Position numbers and translations under genes: made by a program
Part shown: positions 25,370 through 37,379 of the stretch, in pieces
Layout: every line of letters starts with the position of its first letter
Position numbering within the stretch: the first letter of the stretch is position 1
NCBI GenBank assembly: GCA_034766995.1
Contig: CM068316.1
Location: 11,232,000-11,295,999 of the forward strand
Direction of reading: 5' to 3'
DNA: 64,000 bases
Source of the DNA: Acanthacorydalis orientalis
Taxonomy: Eukaryota; Arthropoda; Insecta; Megaloptera; Corydalidae
Notes under the pieces: generated by a model
What the model was told of the DNA's origin: nothing
Seen by the model: the letters and a program-made list of their open reading frames with translations, nothing else
The model's database searches: none

Positions 25370-25565
25370 ACATACAAGTTGTTCTTGATCAAACATATTC
25401 ATTTCATGGCTACTTCAGCATCATCAGTGCATTAAGATACAAGATTTTTCTAGATCTTAGCGCTCTGTAATAATCTCAATGATCAACAAACAAGTATCGA
25501 ACATTATTAGTTACAAAAAAATATATATAATTTGAATTAGAGTGAAAATCATTAGGGAAAGAATT
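25370..25565 (+). mobile_element. FB foldback family, degraded copy
   Basis: Left-arm traces (ttcagcatcatcagtgcatt) lie immediately before right-arm sequence: gatcttagcgctctgtaata, caatgatcaacaaacaagta and tcgaacattattagttac. The left arm appears truncated. Confidence 0.55.
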
Positions 25566-27054
25566 TGCGCTGTTGAAAAAATTGTAATATTTTAATGAAT
25601 CCCAAAGTGGATTCATAAAAAATAATTAATTTATAATTAATTATTTTTATATTGATTATTAATTTATATTGAATAATAATTCATTTATTTTTAATCAATA
25701 TAAGTGGCTGTCTTCTATTTATTTTATTGATTAATGATCTGCCAGGTTGAATTAATTCAAATGTCGTATTTTTAAAGATAACTGTGTTGTTTACAGGGAA
25801 ATTGTGTCAGAGTTAGAATTACACTGTCATCTATAAAATTATATTAATAAAAATGTTGATTAGATAAACTGAAATGGTACGCAATTGAACCTTAAAGGAT
25901 AACATATGTAAGGTCACACACACAAAAACACCAACAAAAACAAACACCACCTCACACAAATATATGAGAAACAAATGGACACATTTTATTTTTCAATGAA
26001 GACATAGTTAAGAGTCAATTTCAATTTTTTCAATTTCATTTTTTTTTATATAGATATACAAACTTAAAACATCCTTATTTTGTTGAAATCTATATTAAAC
26101 TTCTATTCTAAACAAATACGTTTTGAATTTTCACATTCATTATTGTAAAAACACTTGTATCTGTTGCTTCAGATTTTTGTAAGCGTTCAACAAGTGATCA
26201 GAATTGTCTAGAGAATAAAATTTAGGAAAACGTATTGACTTTGAAATATTGTCTTCTATTTTAAATATAATGTTCTTTAATGAAATACAAAAGATGCTGA
26301 TCAAAAAGTAAATTAAGTTTATTTTGTTATTCTTTTAATTTACACCATTATTCGGTTATATTTAATCTAATACTGGAAAATATGTTATATTAAAAATTCT
26401 GATGGATTTTTGCTTTTATTACATTTTTAAACAATAAACGTTTTTTAATTATTACAAACTTAAGTAAAGATGTTTTAATTATCAATAAATAATTTCTAAT
26501 CAATGAATTAATGAGGAAATCAAACTACAAATATTATTAAGTTTAACATAATGTTTAATTCATATATAATTATTATAAAACGAAGCATAAGGATTAATTT
26601 CTTTTATATGAAATATTAATATATCTAATACTATAGAAACAAATAATGTCAATTATAAAGTAAGAAAGTCAAATATATGAACTATAAAAACCAAATAGTC
26701 CCAATCTGACAACCATGTAAAGAAACATTAAATATTTATTTCTATTATCAGAAAAATATTTACAAATATATATTTTCGTATAAATAATGTTCACTGTTAA
26801 AGGATGTATTTAAATCTACGAAATTGATTCTATTTTTATTACAAGATTTAAAACAGGAAATTGAACGGACAAAAATTGAAATTTTATTGCGGTTTGTAGC
26901 AGTGACTTATAACCAAATGTGGTAGTAAATATAGCATTCGGTTACTACTCAAAAGGACAGATTTCATTGCACGCTTCACTGACTTTCTTGAATAAGGGTT
27001 TTCGATTTCTTTATTTTCCGCAAGTAAATTCCATCACGGTTTCAAGTACGTGCA
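25566..27054. other. AT-rich DNA with short AT palindromes
   Basis: The patch 25615-25715 is rich in small perfect inverted repeats (tatattgatt / aatcaatata; attaatttataattaat). A patch at 25917-25970 (acacacacaaaaacaccaac) is a degraded AC repeat. The patch 26880-27050 has slightly higher GC. No gene is seen. Confidence 0.35.
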
Positions 27055-27136
27055 ATATATATATATATATATAAATTTCGAGTATTTTTCTACTATCTTC
27101 ATTGTAAATTCACTATACATTTATATATATATATAC

Positions 27137-27226
<90 letters not shown>

Positions 27227-27236
27227 ATACAGTAGA
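27055..27236. repeat. (TA)n arrays, two blocks
   Basis: A short TA block at 27055-27072 and a long one at 27119-27232 with ACATAT interruptions and a terminal GTATGTATGTATATAC. Confidence 0.97.
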
Positions 27237-27396
27237 TAACCAAATATGAGAATTTATTGGAAAAAATTAACACAACAATTCAATATTATAAAAAAATCAA
27301 TTATAAATTAGATTTAATAAAATTGTAATAAAATGTTAATTCACTAATCAATCTATTCTTTGTTCATTGTTTAAATTAGTATTTCTTCATTTATTA

Positions 27397-27399
27397 TAC

Positions 27400-27450
<51 letters not shown>

Positions 27451-27480
27451 CATATATGTATATATATATGTATATATATT
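27397..27480. repeat. (TA)n array with GT variants
   Basis: TA tracts separated by GTATAT and TTTACATATATG units. Confidence 0.95.
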
Positions 27481-27778
27481 ATAATTATGATTTTTGAAAA
27501 TATTTTAGTTTTATAAAATCGTTAAATATTCATTGTTTATAACAAGTATTTTTTTATAAATTTTATTATATGTACACTTACATTAATGAAATAATTAAAA
27601 ATAATTGAAATATCATTACCAAAAATTTTAAAATACTAATTAATTTCAATGTAACACATTTTTTTAATTATATTTTCGCGTTTCTCATGGTAAGAATGGA
27701 TTCATTTTTAATTTGTTAATTAAGAAATGTATATAAAATATCTGCTTTTTAAAACAATTATTTAATGTATTCATGCAC

Positions 27779-27801
27779 ACACAAACAGACACACACACAC
27801 A

Positions 27802-27845
<44 letters not shown>

Positions 27846-27858
27846 GATATATGTATTT
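27779..27858. repeat. Compound (AC)n(TA)n microsatellite
   Basis: An AC-rich segment followed by TA and GATATA units. Overlapping ORFs on both strands are repeat-driven. Confidence 0.95.
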
Positions 27859-28679
27859 ATCAAAAAGTACAATTTTTTCAATTATATTTTCCCCCATTTC
27901 GTTATATTTGTTCATCGCCAGATATTATATATATATATATATACTTTAAATCAAATTTAATTAACATTATTGGAAATTGTTCAAAAACAAAGATAATTAG
28001 ATATACTATTATTGTAATGCAATTATTAATATAATACCAAATAAAAGTAGTCTTTTGATTCATTAAAGAGGTAATTATTTATTGGTTAATTAGGAAATGT
28101 ACAGAAGATTGCTTCTTTATTTAAAAAAAGTATGTAGTAAAAATATTTATTTATATATTTAGTTTGAAACAAAAATATTTTTAGCAGAGAAGAAAATTTC
28201 CAAATGTTGCGTATACGCAATAGTGACGCTTAATGTGTTAAGCAAATTTCCAATTAAAAAAATATTTTAAAAGCTATTTAATAATAAGGATATATCTATT
28301 TCGGAAATGTTATCATTTAAATTGAAAATTACAGCCTGTTTCATTGAAGAAGTATTCAATAACATATAATTGAAGTACTTAAATAGATAATCATATTTAA
28401 TATTAAGTATGACATGAGTTCTGCTATAAATTGATTTAATTATTGAAAAGCTATAGCTTGAATGTTTCATTTTAATCTACTTTCTCTTAATATCAATCAA
28501 AAGCATTCACTTCAACGTTTTATTAGTACAGACAATAAAAAGACATAAACATAAAAGGAAGATATATTCGTAAGCTGTCTGATAAATCTTTTAAGTATGA
28601 GTATAAAACTTAATAGCTTCGTTTAATTATCAAATAAGACCTCGCGGAATAAATAATTTCTGTAAACTCATACGTTTCA
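27859..28679. other. Anonymous AT-rich DNA
   Basis: Contains a short (TA)n near 27927-27942 and a domainless 67-codon minus-strand ORF at 28267-28470. Confidence 0.35.
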
Positions 28680-29260
28680 TTGTTTGAAGAATGACCAGAG
28701 GGAAGAAAATTGTGAATTCAACGAATGAGTACTCGTTTATTTTTATATTTACACAAGAACGTCTGTATTCAGTTTGAAATCAGTACAAACAAAATATATA
28801 AACGTTGTGAAATCAATGCAATTTCGAGCATCGTTCACAATTTAATGTCGGGTAATTAAATCGAACAAATTTACGACAAAGAATTCCTACTGTACTAATT
28901 TCACTTTTGTTCTGTCGTAAGAGAGCAGTTAACATGAAGTGGTTTATGACTCCTGTAGATTTTGCTGTTGGTATTATAAGCCATATTGAACATTTTATAC
29001 GTGAAATCATTGCGAAACTTTTCCAATAACAAATTCAATCTTTTTCCGTCTCTCGTTTGAGAGCCGTAATATTGAAAATATCGTTCGGATGAAATAATCT
29101 ATTATGCGATTGGCTCGTAAATCTCTTGTGACTAGATTTTTTTACGCTGCAACGGCCCCTTATAACAATGAATGTGGAAGTAGAACTATCGAATTTATTG
29201 GAATTTTATTGTTAATGTAAGAAATCGTAAAAATCAGTTCACGCGGTCGGAATCACTTTT
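28680..29260. other. GC-elevated non-repeat island
   Basis: A long stretch with no microsatellite and no match to the window's repeats: atcgttcacaatttaatgtc, ctgtcgtaagagagcagtta, gagagccgtaatattgaaaa, cgattggctcgtaaatctct, cgctgcaacggccccttata. A 65-codon minus-strand ORF (29010 to 28813) has no domain. Its size and composition make it a fair candidate for a conserved non-coding element. Confidence 0.3.
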
Positions 29261-29454
29261 ATTTATTAGCTCATTTCATGTTTAATGTAATAACTGTATT
29301 AGCTAGTATTCGAATAGTAAGTATTTTTATACAGAAAATATTTTTATTAACAGTTTTCAAAGCTAACAAAACAGTAAATGTTTATATAATATTATTATGA
29401 TTGATATAAACATCTTAAATTATGATTCTCAAACGATTGTAATGAGGATAAAAA

Positions 29455-29456
<2 letters not shown>

Positions 29457-29491
<35 letters not shown>
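29457..29491. repeat. (TA)n array
   Basis: An uninterrupted TA tract of about 34 bp. Confidence 0.95.
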
Positions 29492-29493
<2 letters not shown>

Positions 29494-29844
29494 GTAGAAA
29501 AATTTATACTACTATACAGGAAACTGATGCAAAAAAATTTAATGATTACAAATTTCTTTTTCATTAACAACAAAACGTTTTTTTTCTGAAGGAGGCAATA
29601 ATTCCTAGACTCAAATTTTCAGTCAATTCTAAGCTTTACTATCCGTAGGGAATCCATGAGAAATAAAATAACATCTAAAAAACAGTGACCGTCTGCTATT
29701 TTCTCTTGAGGTTGATTTGATTTTACAGTGCGAGTTTGCATTTCAAATTCAATAAACCCAGACTTGTTTGTATTTCGTTCTACCGATTTTGGTATAAGAA
29801 CAGATGACAGTATTTTTCTGGCACTTTAGTGAAATTCAATTCCA

Positions 29845-30560
29845 CAAATTATTTTTTTACTCACCAACAAAAAAAATAAATAAATGAAAAGTTAAATTTA
29901 TCAGAAAAATTAATCTTTTTTTTCCCAAACTTCTCCTTTTGCTTTTTACAAAATACCCAAATATGGAAGTTCACAATAAATTTTTCGACAAACTATATAA
30001 AATTTTTCTGTCAAATAAATAACTGATCATTTTTATTGTTATTTACATATGTCGTAGGCAAAGTCCGACGACCAGGCAAAGTCCGATTTAGCCTAATCAA
30101 AACCCGACTTTACCCGGCCGTTGTCAGTCAAAGTCCGAAGTAGAACCTCTACTCAGGGCTGTATGCCTATGATTGGTCGTGTGAAAAAAGGATGAGGATA
30201 AAGGTGGTCTAATTTTAATTTTATAAATCAGGATATACATTGACTAGTCAAAGTCGGACTTTAACTGATGGCGGCCGGGTAAAGTTGAACTTTGCCTGGT
30301 CGTCGGACTTTGCTGACAACATATACATTTCGAAGATGAATCTTTCAACTTGGCCTCAGAAAAAATAGATATTTCTGTATCATAGTAATCTGTAAATGAC
30401 GTTAAAGATACCAAACACTGCATTAGCAGCAATCTTAAATGATCAACAACTAATTATTGAACATTCCTAATAAGAAAAAAATATGGATTTTGTGGTGTGA
30501 GTGAATGATTCATTTGTGGAATTGAATTTAGCCATAGTACTAAAACTGTAGGAATAAGGA
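29845..30560. mobile_element. FB foldback copy split by a nested MITE
   Basis: The left part shows ttactcaccaacaaaaaaaa and aaataaataactgatcattt, then ttgttatttacatat. It resumes after the insertion with atatacatttcgaagatgaa, tcttt, and cttggcctcagaaaaaatag. The right arm follows: cgttaaagataccaaacact, aatgatcaacaactaattat, ggattttgtggtgtgagtg and gaatttagccatagtac. Removing 30051-30320 restores the FB order (gttatttacat, catttcgaagatg), so the inserted element is younger. Confidence 0.75.
30051..30320. mobile_element. Palindromic MITE with CAAAGTCCGA repeats
   Basis: The left end reads gtcgtaggcaaagtccgacg then accaggcaaagtccga. The inverted right end reads gttgtcagcaaagtccgacg then accaggcaaagtt. 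Both arms continue inward to tttacccggccg and to a further agtcaaagtccga / agttaaagtccga, giving arms of roughly 75-95 bp. The word CAAAGTCCGA or a near match recurs about six times. The element is flanked by ATAT at 30047-30050 and 30321-30324 (target duplication ATAT, or TA within it). It is much richer in GC than its surroundings and has no coding capacity. The superfamily is undetermined. Confidence 0.8.
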
Positions 30561-30957
30561 GTAATACGACTATAGGAGGAATTTAGAAATGCAGGAATTA
30601 AAGTTATAATTGTAATTCATTATACAAAAAAATTATAAAGGCAATTAACACTACTGAAAGTATTTAAAAAACGTTATCTATTATAAGTCAAATATAATTT
30701 TTTATATCTATTTTCATACAAACAACGGGTTTTTGAAATGAGTAATAGAAAAAATTGTATTCTTTGTATCTAATAAATATTTATTATTTAAAATTAATAT
30801 ACTATCAAATTCTAAAACACAAATTAAAATAATAACCCTTATTATATTCACCCTCACCCATATTCACAAATCTATATTTTATAAAATTAATCATTTCACA
30901 TATCCATTAGGAACAACCGAGCAGTAAAAAAATTCTCAGGGATATCATATAAACTAG

Positions 30958-30959
<2 letters not shown>
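30561..30959. other. Anonymous AT-rich DNA
   Basis: No gene or repeat is recognised. Confidence 0.4.

Positions 30960-31013
<54 letters not shown>
30960..31013. repeat. (TA)n array
   Basis: A near-uninterrupted TA tract of about 52 bp. Confidence 0.97.
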
Positions 31014-31015
<2 letters not shown>

Positions 31016-31089
31016 TGAGTACATAGTTAATATGAAGCACATTTTCACAATACGCTTGCAATTAGATGTTATTTCGCACTAATTAAAAT

Positions 31090-31310
31090 CACTTTCATGC
31101 AATGATGTGAAAAACTTGACCCTATCATCACGTATACCCATATCAAAAAGTTATCACGGAAGCTATATAAAAGCGTCTCGAGAGTTCAAATTAAGCTCGT
31201 ATGTCTACGACCTCGCCTGTGATATACAACATCGTAAATTTTTCCACAAACATTGTGCGTTACGTGCGACGGAAAAGAAAATATATCTCATAATATAGGC
31301 CTTTTCACGT
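31090..31310. other. GC-elevated island with a TATA-like box
   Basis: Contains CTATATAAAAGCG at 31163-31175, a good match to the metazoan TATA consensus. It also contains gcgtctcgagagttcaaatt and gacctcgcctgtgatataca. No initiator is seen at the expected distance. The 63-codon plus-strand ORF at 31107-31298 has no domain. In such AT-rich DNA a TATA match is weak evidence. Confidence 0.2.
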
Positions 31311-31404
31311 TTTATGTTCAATTTTAGAAAAATGAAAATAATGTAATATACACGTACATCGACGTATGAACTAAACCCTTACACACAACTACATTTACTC
31401 ATAC

Positions 31405-31416
31405 CTATATATATAT

Positions 31417-31476
<60 letters not shown>
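31405..31476. repeat. (TA)n array
   Basis: A TA tract with one AAATA break. Confidence 0.97.
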
Positions 31477-32163
31477 ATATAATATATTGGCATGTCAAAA
31501 AATAATACAAAACATTTTCAATTAATTTTCTGATTAAATAGTTGATTGTTTAAAAAGCGTACGGTTTAATAAAAAAAATCATATAAGAGGAATCGAAAAT
31601 CGATATCTTCGCCGAACCATATGTGATAAAAACAACGATAATATATTTTCTATACGGTTATGAAATAATTTAGTCTAATCAAAACGAAGTTATGTTTTCG
31701 TTTCATTAAATCAACAGAGGGCCTACAAGCAAACCATTGATTATATGTCAACATTTCAGATAATTTCACCGCGAGCGAACGAAAAATAATTTCAATAGGA
31801 TGGAATACGATCGGTATGGTATACGAATTGTACGTTTTTTTATATAAAAATACACAATTTTCATCCTTTGAATACGGTTTAATAAAATGAAAAAAATGTA
31901 TAGAGATATTTTCAGTTATACATATCAATATATTTGAATTTTGCCCATTTGGTGCACGCTAATATTGATAAGAAATTAATGTTAAACGGCAAAAAAATTC
32001 ATGGTAATGAAACATAGATATTCTCACATTAATTTATAAGAAAAAGATGATGTACAGATGATCCTAAAAGTATGTACAAGAAAATAATAAATGAATCAAA
32101 AACAGTTTTTTTTGTTTCCTTAATAATCCCTCAACCTTTTTTATGTGGATTACTATCATCCAT
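31477..32163. other. Mostly AT-rich non-repeat DNA
   Basis: A 92-codon minus-strand ORF (31928 to 31650) includes a slightly GC-elevated part (gcctacaagcaaaccattga, ttcaccgcgagcgaacgaaa) but shows no domain. No repeat family is recognised. Confidence 0.3.
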
Positions 32164-32345
32164 TTATGCTCGTTAAGCTTATAAGATATGACCCTCTTTA
32201 TCGTATAAGGATCATATGAAGTCACTTTAATATGCCTTATAAGATTAATATAAGGTATATATAAGGTGCCCATATAAGGATTCTGATCTTTATATGGATT
32301 GTATAAGAAATATCTAAAACCTTATACGGAAGATATAAGGTTGAG
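32164..32345. promoter_or_regulatory. Cluster of CArG-like / TATAAGG motifs
   Basis: About ten TATAAGG or CCTTATA words on both strands in 180 bp. One is a perfect CArG box, CCATATAAGG at 32270-32279 (CC, six A/T, GG). Three more miss by one base: CCTTATAAGA 32235-32244, CTTTATATGG 32288-32297 and CCTTATACGG 32320-32329. CArG is the SRF-type MADS-box core site. The array could be a homotypic regulatory cluster or a decayed short tandem repeat. Confidence 0.35.
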
Positions 32346-32522
32346 CATTACTAGGGTTGTTGGAATATAAGCAGAATTATCTACTTAAAACCTGACAAAA
32401 CAACAAATACTGATGTTTTATCCTTTTAAACTATAATGTCCAATAGGTCCTCTCACTCTGAATTCTGAGTACAAAGTCTTATGATTCATTTGTAATTCAT
32501 TTCGTTTTTGTGTATCTGAATT

Positions 32523-32704
32523 AGAAGTTATGTATCTTGTCCTTGAGACCACTATTCTTTGTTTTTGTTGCTCCATTGCTGGTTTCGCCTCTCTTTCGAT
32601 AAACAGCTAATCAGTATCCAAATAAAAATGCTGAAAGACGAAACTGGTAATTGAGAAACAAAAATAAAGAATATTGTTCTGAAAGACAAAAAAAATAACT
32701 TCCT
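32523..32704. repeat. Long imperfect hairpin (~75-bp arms)
   Basis: The left arm is 32523-32599 (gaagttatgtatcttgtcct ... attctttgtttttgttgctc ... ggtttcgcctctctttc). The right arm is 32630-32704 and, in reverse complement, reads gaagttattttttttgtctt ... attctttatttttgtttctc ... agtttcgtctttcag. Arms pair over about three-quarters of positions by eye, with a loop of about 30 bases. It resembles a small foldback element. A transcribed hairpin precursor is also possible, but no mature arm can be predicted. Confidence 0.65.
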
Positions 32705-34591
32705 ATGACTCACATAGCTAAATTATCCTGGATATTTCTTGTATCAGTAGTTTTAACTCAATCATGAAATATTTTTTATCACCCTTTACAAACCCCCTTC
32801 ATTTAATTTAGCTAACAGAGCTCCAGAATATTCACGAAAGCACTCTTTTACGCAATTGACAGAATTATTATAAATAAGTCTCAAAATTAAATTGAGAATT
32901 AATTAAAAATATTCACAATTCATTAACAGAAAACAATTTCTTTTCACAATAATAATGAAATGACGTGTGATAAAAAGTATATCTGAGAATAATTTATACA
33001 CAAAAAAATATAAATGAAATATTTTTTTCCAATCCACATATGTAGCGAAAGTATACCAAAATAAAAAAAGAAATGTGAATTTTTATACGAATTTACCTTC
33101 CTCGCTTAATTAATATAAAAAAATGTTAATATAAAAATCAACATTTTATATTACTTTAAAAGTAATTTTTTTTCTAATCGCTTTATTGAAATAAATTATA
33201 AAATATAAGCGAATAATATGTTAATTAATAATATATAAATATTTAATCCACTTAATGGTATTAGAAAAAATGTATCATCATTTATAAAATTGTTTCTGAA
33301 CACTGATTTATAAATGTTTTAAAAAATAGTTATATCAATAACGAAAAGAAGATATTTAATATTTTATTCTTATTTCCCTCGAATATAATATATAAATTAC
33401 AGAAAATTCCTGTTCCAATTAACTTCTCCAAACAAAATACTACTGAATTATCAAATTACTCTAATCACATTATCCCAAAAAAAAGAAAAAAAAACTAACG
33501 TAGAGTATTCGAGATCGGACTTGAAATAAAATTAGAAACTAACTAATATTGATTACCGTGCTCGTGATGTATAGACACGCAAACACATCACAACAGGATA
33601 ACAAAGTATTAGTATATATTTATATCAAATATACGGAAACATTTTTTCTGCTTGTTACAACAATGTCTATCTTAATAAGCAGGACAAATTAATATAGTTC
33701 ATATAATAAATACTATAAATGTCATAAAATTACATTTATGAAATTTAATTATATAAAATTATCGTTCGTTCTGATATTCATCTAAAAAATTAAATGATTT
33801 TGTAAACTTCAGTAATTTTATTTATTAACATTTAAATAAAATTCATTTGGTATCAAAAAAGATAAAGATAAAGATTGAAGTAATAATAGTAATTATTTGT
33901 TAATTCGAATTGAATTAGACTATTAAAATCTGAACCAATTGACAGTTTAAAATATATGTTTTCATATTAAAACGTATTATTTGCCAAAACTTGTAGTTTA
34001 AATTCCGAAGAGCTAGTTCAAACTTCGATTGTTAATCATTTAAATGTACCAGTTTTTTTATTTAATGAATGGCAATATGAATGAAACGAAGGCTTTAATA
34101 AGTATTGAAATGTTTTATAAAATGAAAAAAAAACATCTTAAAAATAATTTGCATTATAAGTACTATACACTACTAATTAATTCCAATAATCACTGGATCA
34201 GAGTACAAGAAAAATTGAAGAAAATTATTTAAAATTATTAAAAGCAACTTCCTGACTATGTCTGAACGAACATATAATATTCTCAAATTAAAAATCTAAT
34301 AAACACAACATTAATATTACTCAACATTTTTGTAAATTTATTTATAAAAAAACTGAATAGCGTCAATTTTTTAGCACTACTTAAATTAACGCTGTTTCAA
34401 TATAGAATTCAATGACTTTACAAGCGTTAGGACATAAAGAGACATTTATATTAAAATAAAATATATTTCGTTATATTTGAATTCATTTTTTCAAAAATAT
34501 TCATTTTTTTTGTAATTTTTAAAAGTATTTTTATATTCCACATGATTTATAATTTTTATATAACATAAAACATGTCGTTCTTTGGTCTACT

Positions 34592-34598
<7 letters not shown>
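32705..34598. other. Anonymous AT-rich DNA
   Basis: Nearly two kilobases without microsatellite, recognised repeat or credible ORF. The longest ORF (34044-34232, +) is Lys/Asn-rich with no domain. Confidence 0.4.

Positions 34599-34641
<43 letters not shown>
34599..34641. repeat. (TA)n array
   Basis: An uninterrupted TA tract. Confidence 0.95.
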
Positions 34642-34644
<3 letters not shown>

Positions 34645-35008
34645 TACTTTATTTGTGTGCATACCTATATGTAATGTACGAATATTACAATAAAAATCTG
34701 TTTTTAAACACAAAACAAAACTTATATCATGTACTAATAACAATGTTTAATACTGTTCATCGAACAAAATAATGTAATTACAAAACACTAGTTACGCTGC
34801 AATTTGTTTGATTGTCGGATTCATTTACTTCTACATCGGAACGAAATTAAAGCAACTGTCGTTACTGAATCGATAAATCTAGTCCATAAAAACATTTTTT
34901 TAATTAATTACACTTTTGGATTTCAATTGACTATTATAACTAACGAGATATAAATTGAATAAATTCCTATAAAAAATATGCTTTGTATTTACATAACTTC
35001 GTGTATAT

Positions 35009-35016
35009 TTTATATA

Positions 35017-35068
<52 letters not shown>
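35009..35068. repeat. (TA)n array
   Basis: A TA tract with one GT interruption near the left end and one near the right. Confidence 0.97.
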
Positions 35069-35069
<1 letters not shown>

Positions 35070-35199
35070 CTAAATTAATAATGTTTGTATTACATAATCA
35101 TTAATACTAAATTGATAGAGTTTAACGATATTTCGTTTTTTTTTATTAAATAATGACATATTAAGTTACAAAAATTCTGAAATAAGGTTTTATATTTTC

Positions 35200-35580
35200 A
35201 CCTGTCATCGTTGTATTGTTTCAGAATCAGTTTTAATATTATCAAATACCATGCGAGGAAAACACCATGAGCACCAAACATATATTAGGAGATTTATGAT
35301 CACGACGCCCCAGCGGGGTGCTATTTTAACTTATTTCTTGTGGCCGCACTTCTCGTAAAATATTACGGTCTTTTCACTGCGTTTTGTTTGCTTGTAGCTT
35401 AACCTTTTGATCTTCTGAAGTGAAAAGTTATATGTATTGTGCGGTGCATGTATACTTTTTGACATCTTACTACTGAAAGAGATTATTTTTATTATGATCG
35501 GAACGTTGTATGGACTTTTAAGCAAATGCGGTTTCATTGATTTATGCACAGTGAATGAACTATGTTCATATCATTCATTA
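35200..35580. other. GC-elevated island
   Basis: Contains catgcgaggaaaacaccatg, gatcacgacgccccagcggg and gtggccgcacttctcgtaa. A 72-codon minus-strand ORF (35549 to 35331) has no recognisable domain. Not repetitive within the window. Confidence 0.25.
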
Positions 35581-35620
35581 TAAGCTTTGAATTTACATCA
35601 ATTACTTTTAAACACTTTAG

Positions 35621-35621
<1 letters not shown>

Positions 35622-35658
<37 letters not shown>
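35622..35658. repeat. (TA)n array
   Basis: A TA tract of about 36 bp. Confidence 0.95.
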
Positions 35659-35660
<2 letters not shown>

Positions 35661-35784
35661 CATTTTATCTTAAAAAAAGTAAAAATGATAATTTAAACAT
35701 GATTCTTTTATGTTTTCTAATGTTATAAATTCCTTAGTTAAAATAATAATAAAGTAAAAATAAGCTAAACATTTATATTTTTCA

Positions 35785-36100
35785 AATGAATTATTTTTTC
35801 ACTCCACAAATGAAAATAAAATATTTCTGAACAAAACCGTTCAATAAATTATTATTGACCATTTTGATTTATGCGCTTTTCGATAGCGATATCATCATCT
35901 TCGAAGCACCGAGGTATAGAAATGACAGTCAGAGAGGAATAAAAATTTTCGGAATCTTGGTGTTTGGAAGATAAAATTTCGCTACCTAAATGTAGATAAG
36001 CAATAATCAAAAATTATTAAATAATTTATTGAACATTTTAACCAGAAAAAACTGTTCTTTGTGGGATACATGTAATTCATTTGTAAAAGTGAATTTTAGA
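35785..36100. mobile_element. FB foldback family, well-preserved copy with both arms
   Basis: The left arm has atgaattattttttcactcc, acaaaaccgttcaataaatt, attattgaccattttgattt, atgcgcttttcgatagcgat and atcatcatcttcgaagcacc. The right arm has cttggtgtttggaagataaa, atttcgctacctaaatgtag, ataagcaataatcaaaaatt, aataatttattgaacatttt, aaccagaaaaaactgttct and gtaattcatttgtaaaagtg. This is one of the two best copies for deriving a consensus. Confidence 0.85.
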
Positions 36101-37379
36101 AATCCCCCCACGCGTCATCTCTACCTGTAAAACTTTTACGAAATAAAATCATAGATCTCAGTATCTAATACATTTTTCATACTCTTGTGACTCTTTCGGA
36201 TGCGTATAATAATTATATATCTATTTAAACATTATTATTAGCAAAATTTAAATGAAATTATTACTTATTTCCTTTATAATTAATTTTAACAACTTGTTAA
36301 AAATACAATACAAATTCATTATAAACATTTCCAAAAGGTTTAAAAACCTAATAAAAACGGAAAATCTAAAAGGAAATGAATAATTCAGAAATAAAAAAAA
36401 TATTCTTCTACATACAAAATTTTTATTACGACCATTTTTCTACATACTCTCCGATTAATTATTTACGCTTAATCTAACTATCACTAAGCTTCTCTGTTCC
36501 ATCCTTAAAGGAACTTTTTATTCTCTTATGTAGACACTCTTACACCGTATTTCTTATACAGTTAAATAATAATCATTAAATTCAAGATCTAGGTTTTAGA
36601 TCTTGGACCTTCTACAATAAAATGACCATTTACCGTTATATGTTAGACTAAGTGTATAAAAATTATATAGAAAAATGTCCTCAACAAAAATAATGAATGT
36701 AAAATAAGAGTTTTTCGCTTCTTAAAAGTACATTTTTTAACTTTTATATAAACAATATACACAAATATTTTTTGTTCCTTTACATAGAAATTTTTAATTT
36801 TATAAATGAAATAGTTTTTGACAAAAATTTGTTGTAATAAATATCATTTCAATTGATACATTTTTTTTGTTTAAAAAAATCAAATGTATTGTATTAAATG
36901 TAATGAGAAAAGAAACCCAGTACCGTCTAATTTCAAAACAAATCTCTTGTATTAAATAGTAAACGAATATAACTTTTAATGTATTAAAAATATTTTTAAT
37001 ACATAAAAGACAAACTTTTATATACTATACATAAAAAGAACTTTAAACATTGATAATATCAAATAAAAACTAAATTAATTTCTGTTATCGATTATAAATT
37101 ACAATTAAGATTTGTTGGATATTTTAAATAAACACTATCATTAAAAACAAATAAATAATTTGTTATTTTATGCTGTTAAATGTATATAATAAATCGATTT
37201 CTAATTGGTAGCTTACACTTGCTTCAATAAATATTTATGAATTGAAATTCAATATTGATGTAAGAGTAAAAATTCGTATATGACTAAAAAGAAGGAAATA
37301 ATTTATTCATAAAAGAACACCCTATGTCCGTTTGATCATCAATTTGAATTTCATCGGCACAAGGAAATAATTTAAAATG
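36101..37379. other. Anonymous AT-rich DNA
   Basis: No gene is seen. A small perfect palindrome (caagatctaggttttagatcttgg region, 36583-36606) is the only structure. Confidence 0.4.

Noticed and set aside
31164..31173. TATATAAAAG as a TATA-box promoter
   Set aside because: No initiator 25-32 bp downstream, and TATA matches are frequent by chance in this composition. Noted only within its island.
31488..31510. ggcatgtcaaaaaataatac and similar words after (TA)n at 6929 and 43532 as mariner termini
   Set aside because: They resemble the 57656 terminus, but no transposase trace or second terminus follows. Similarity is within reach of chance in AT-rich sequence.
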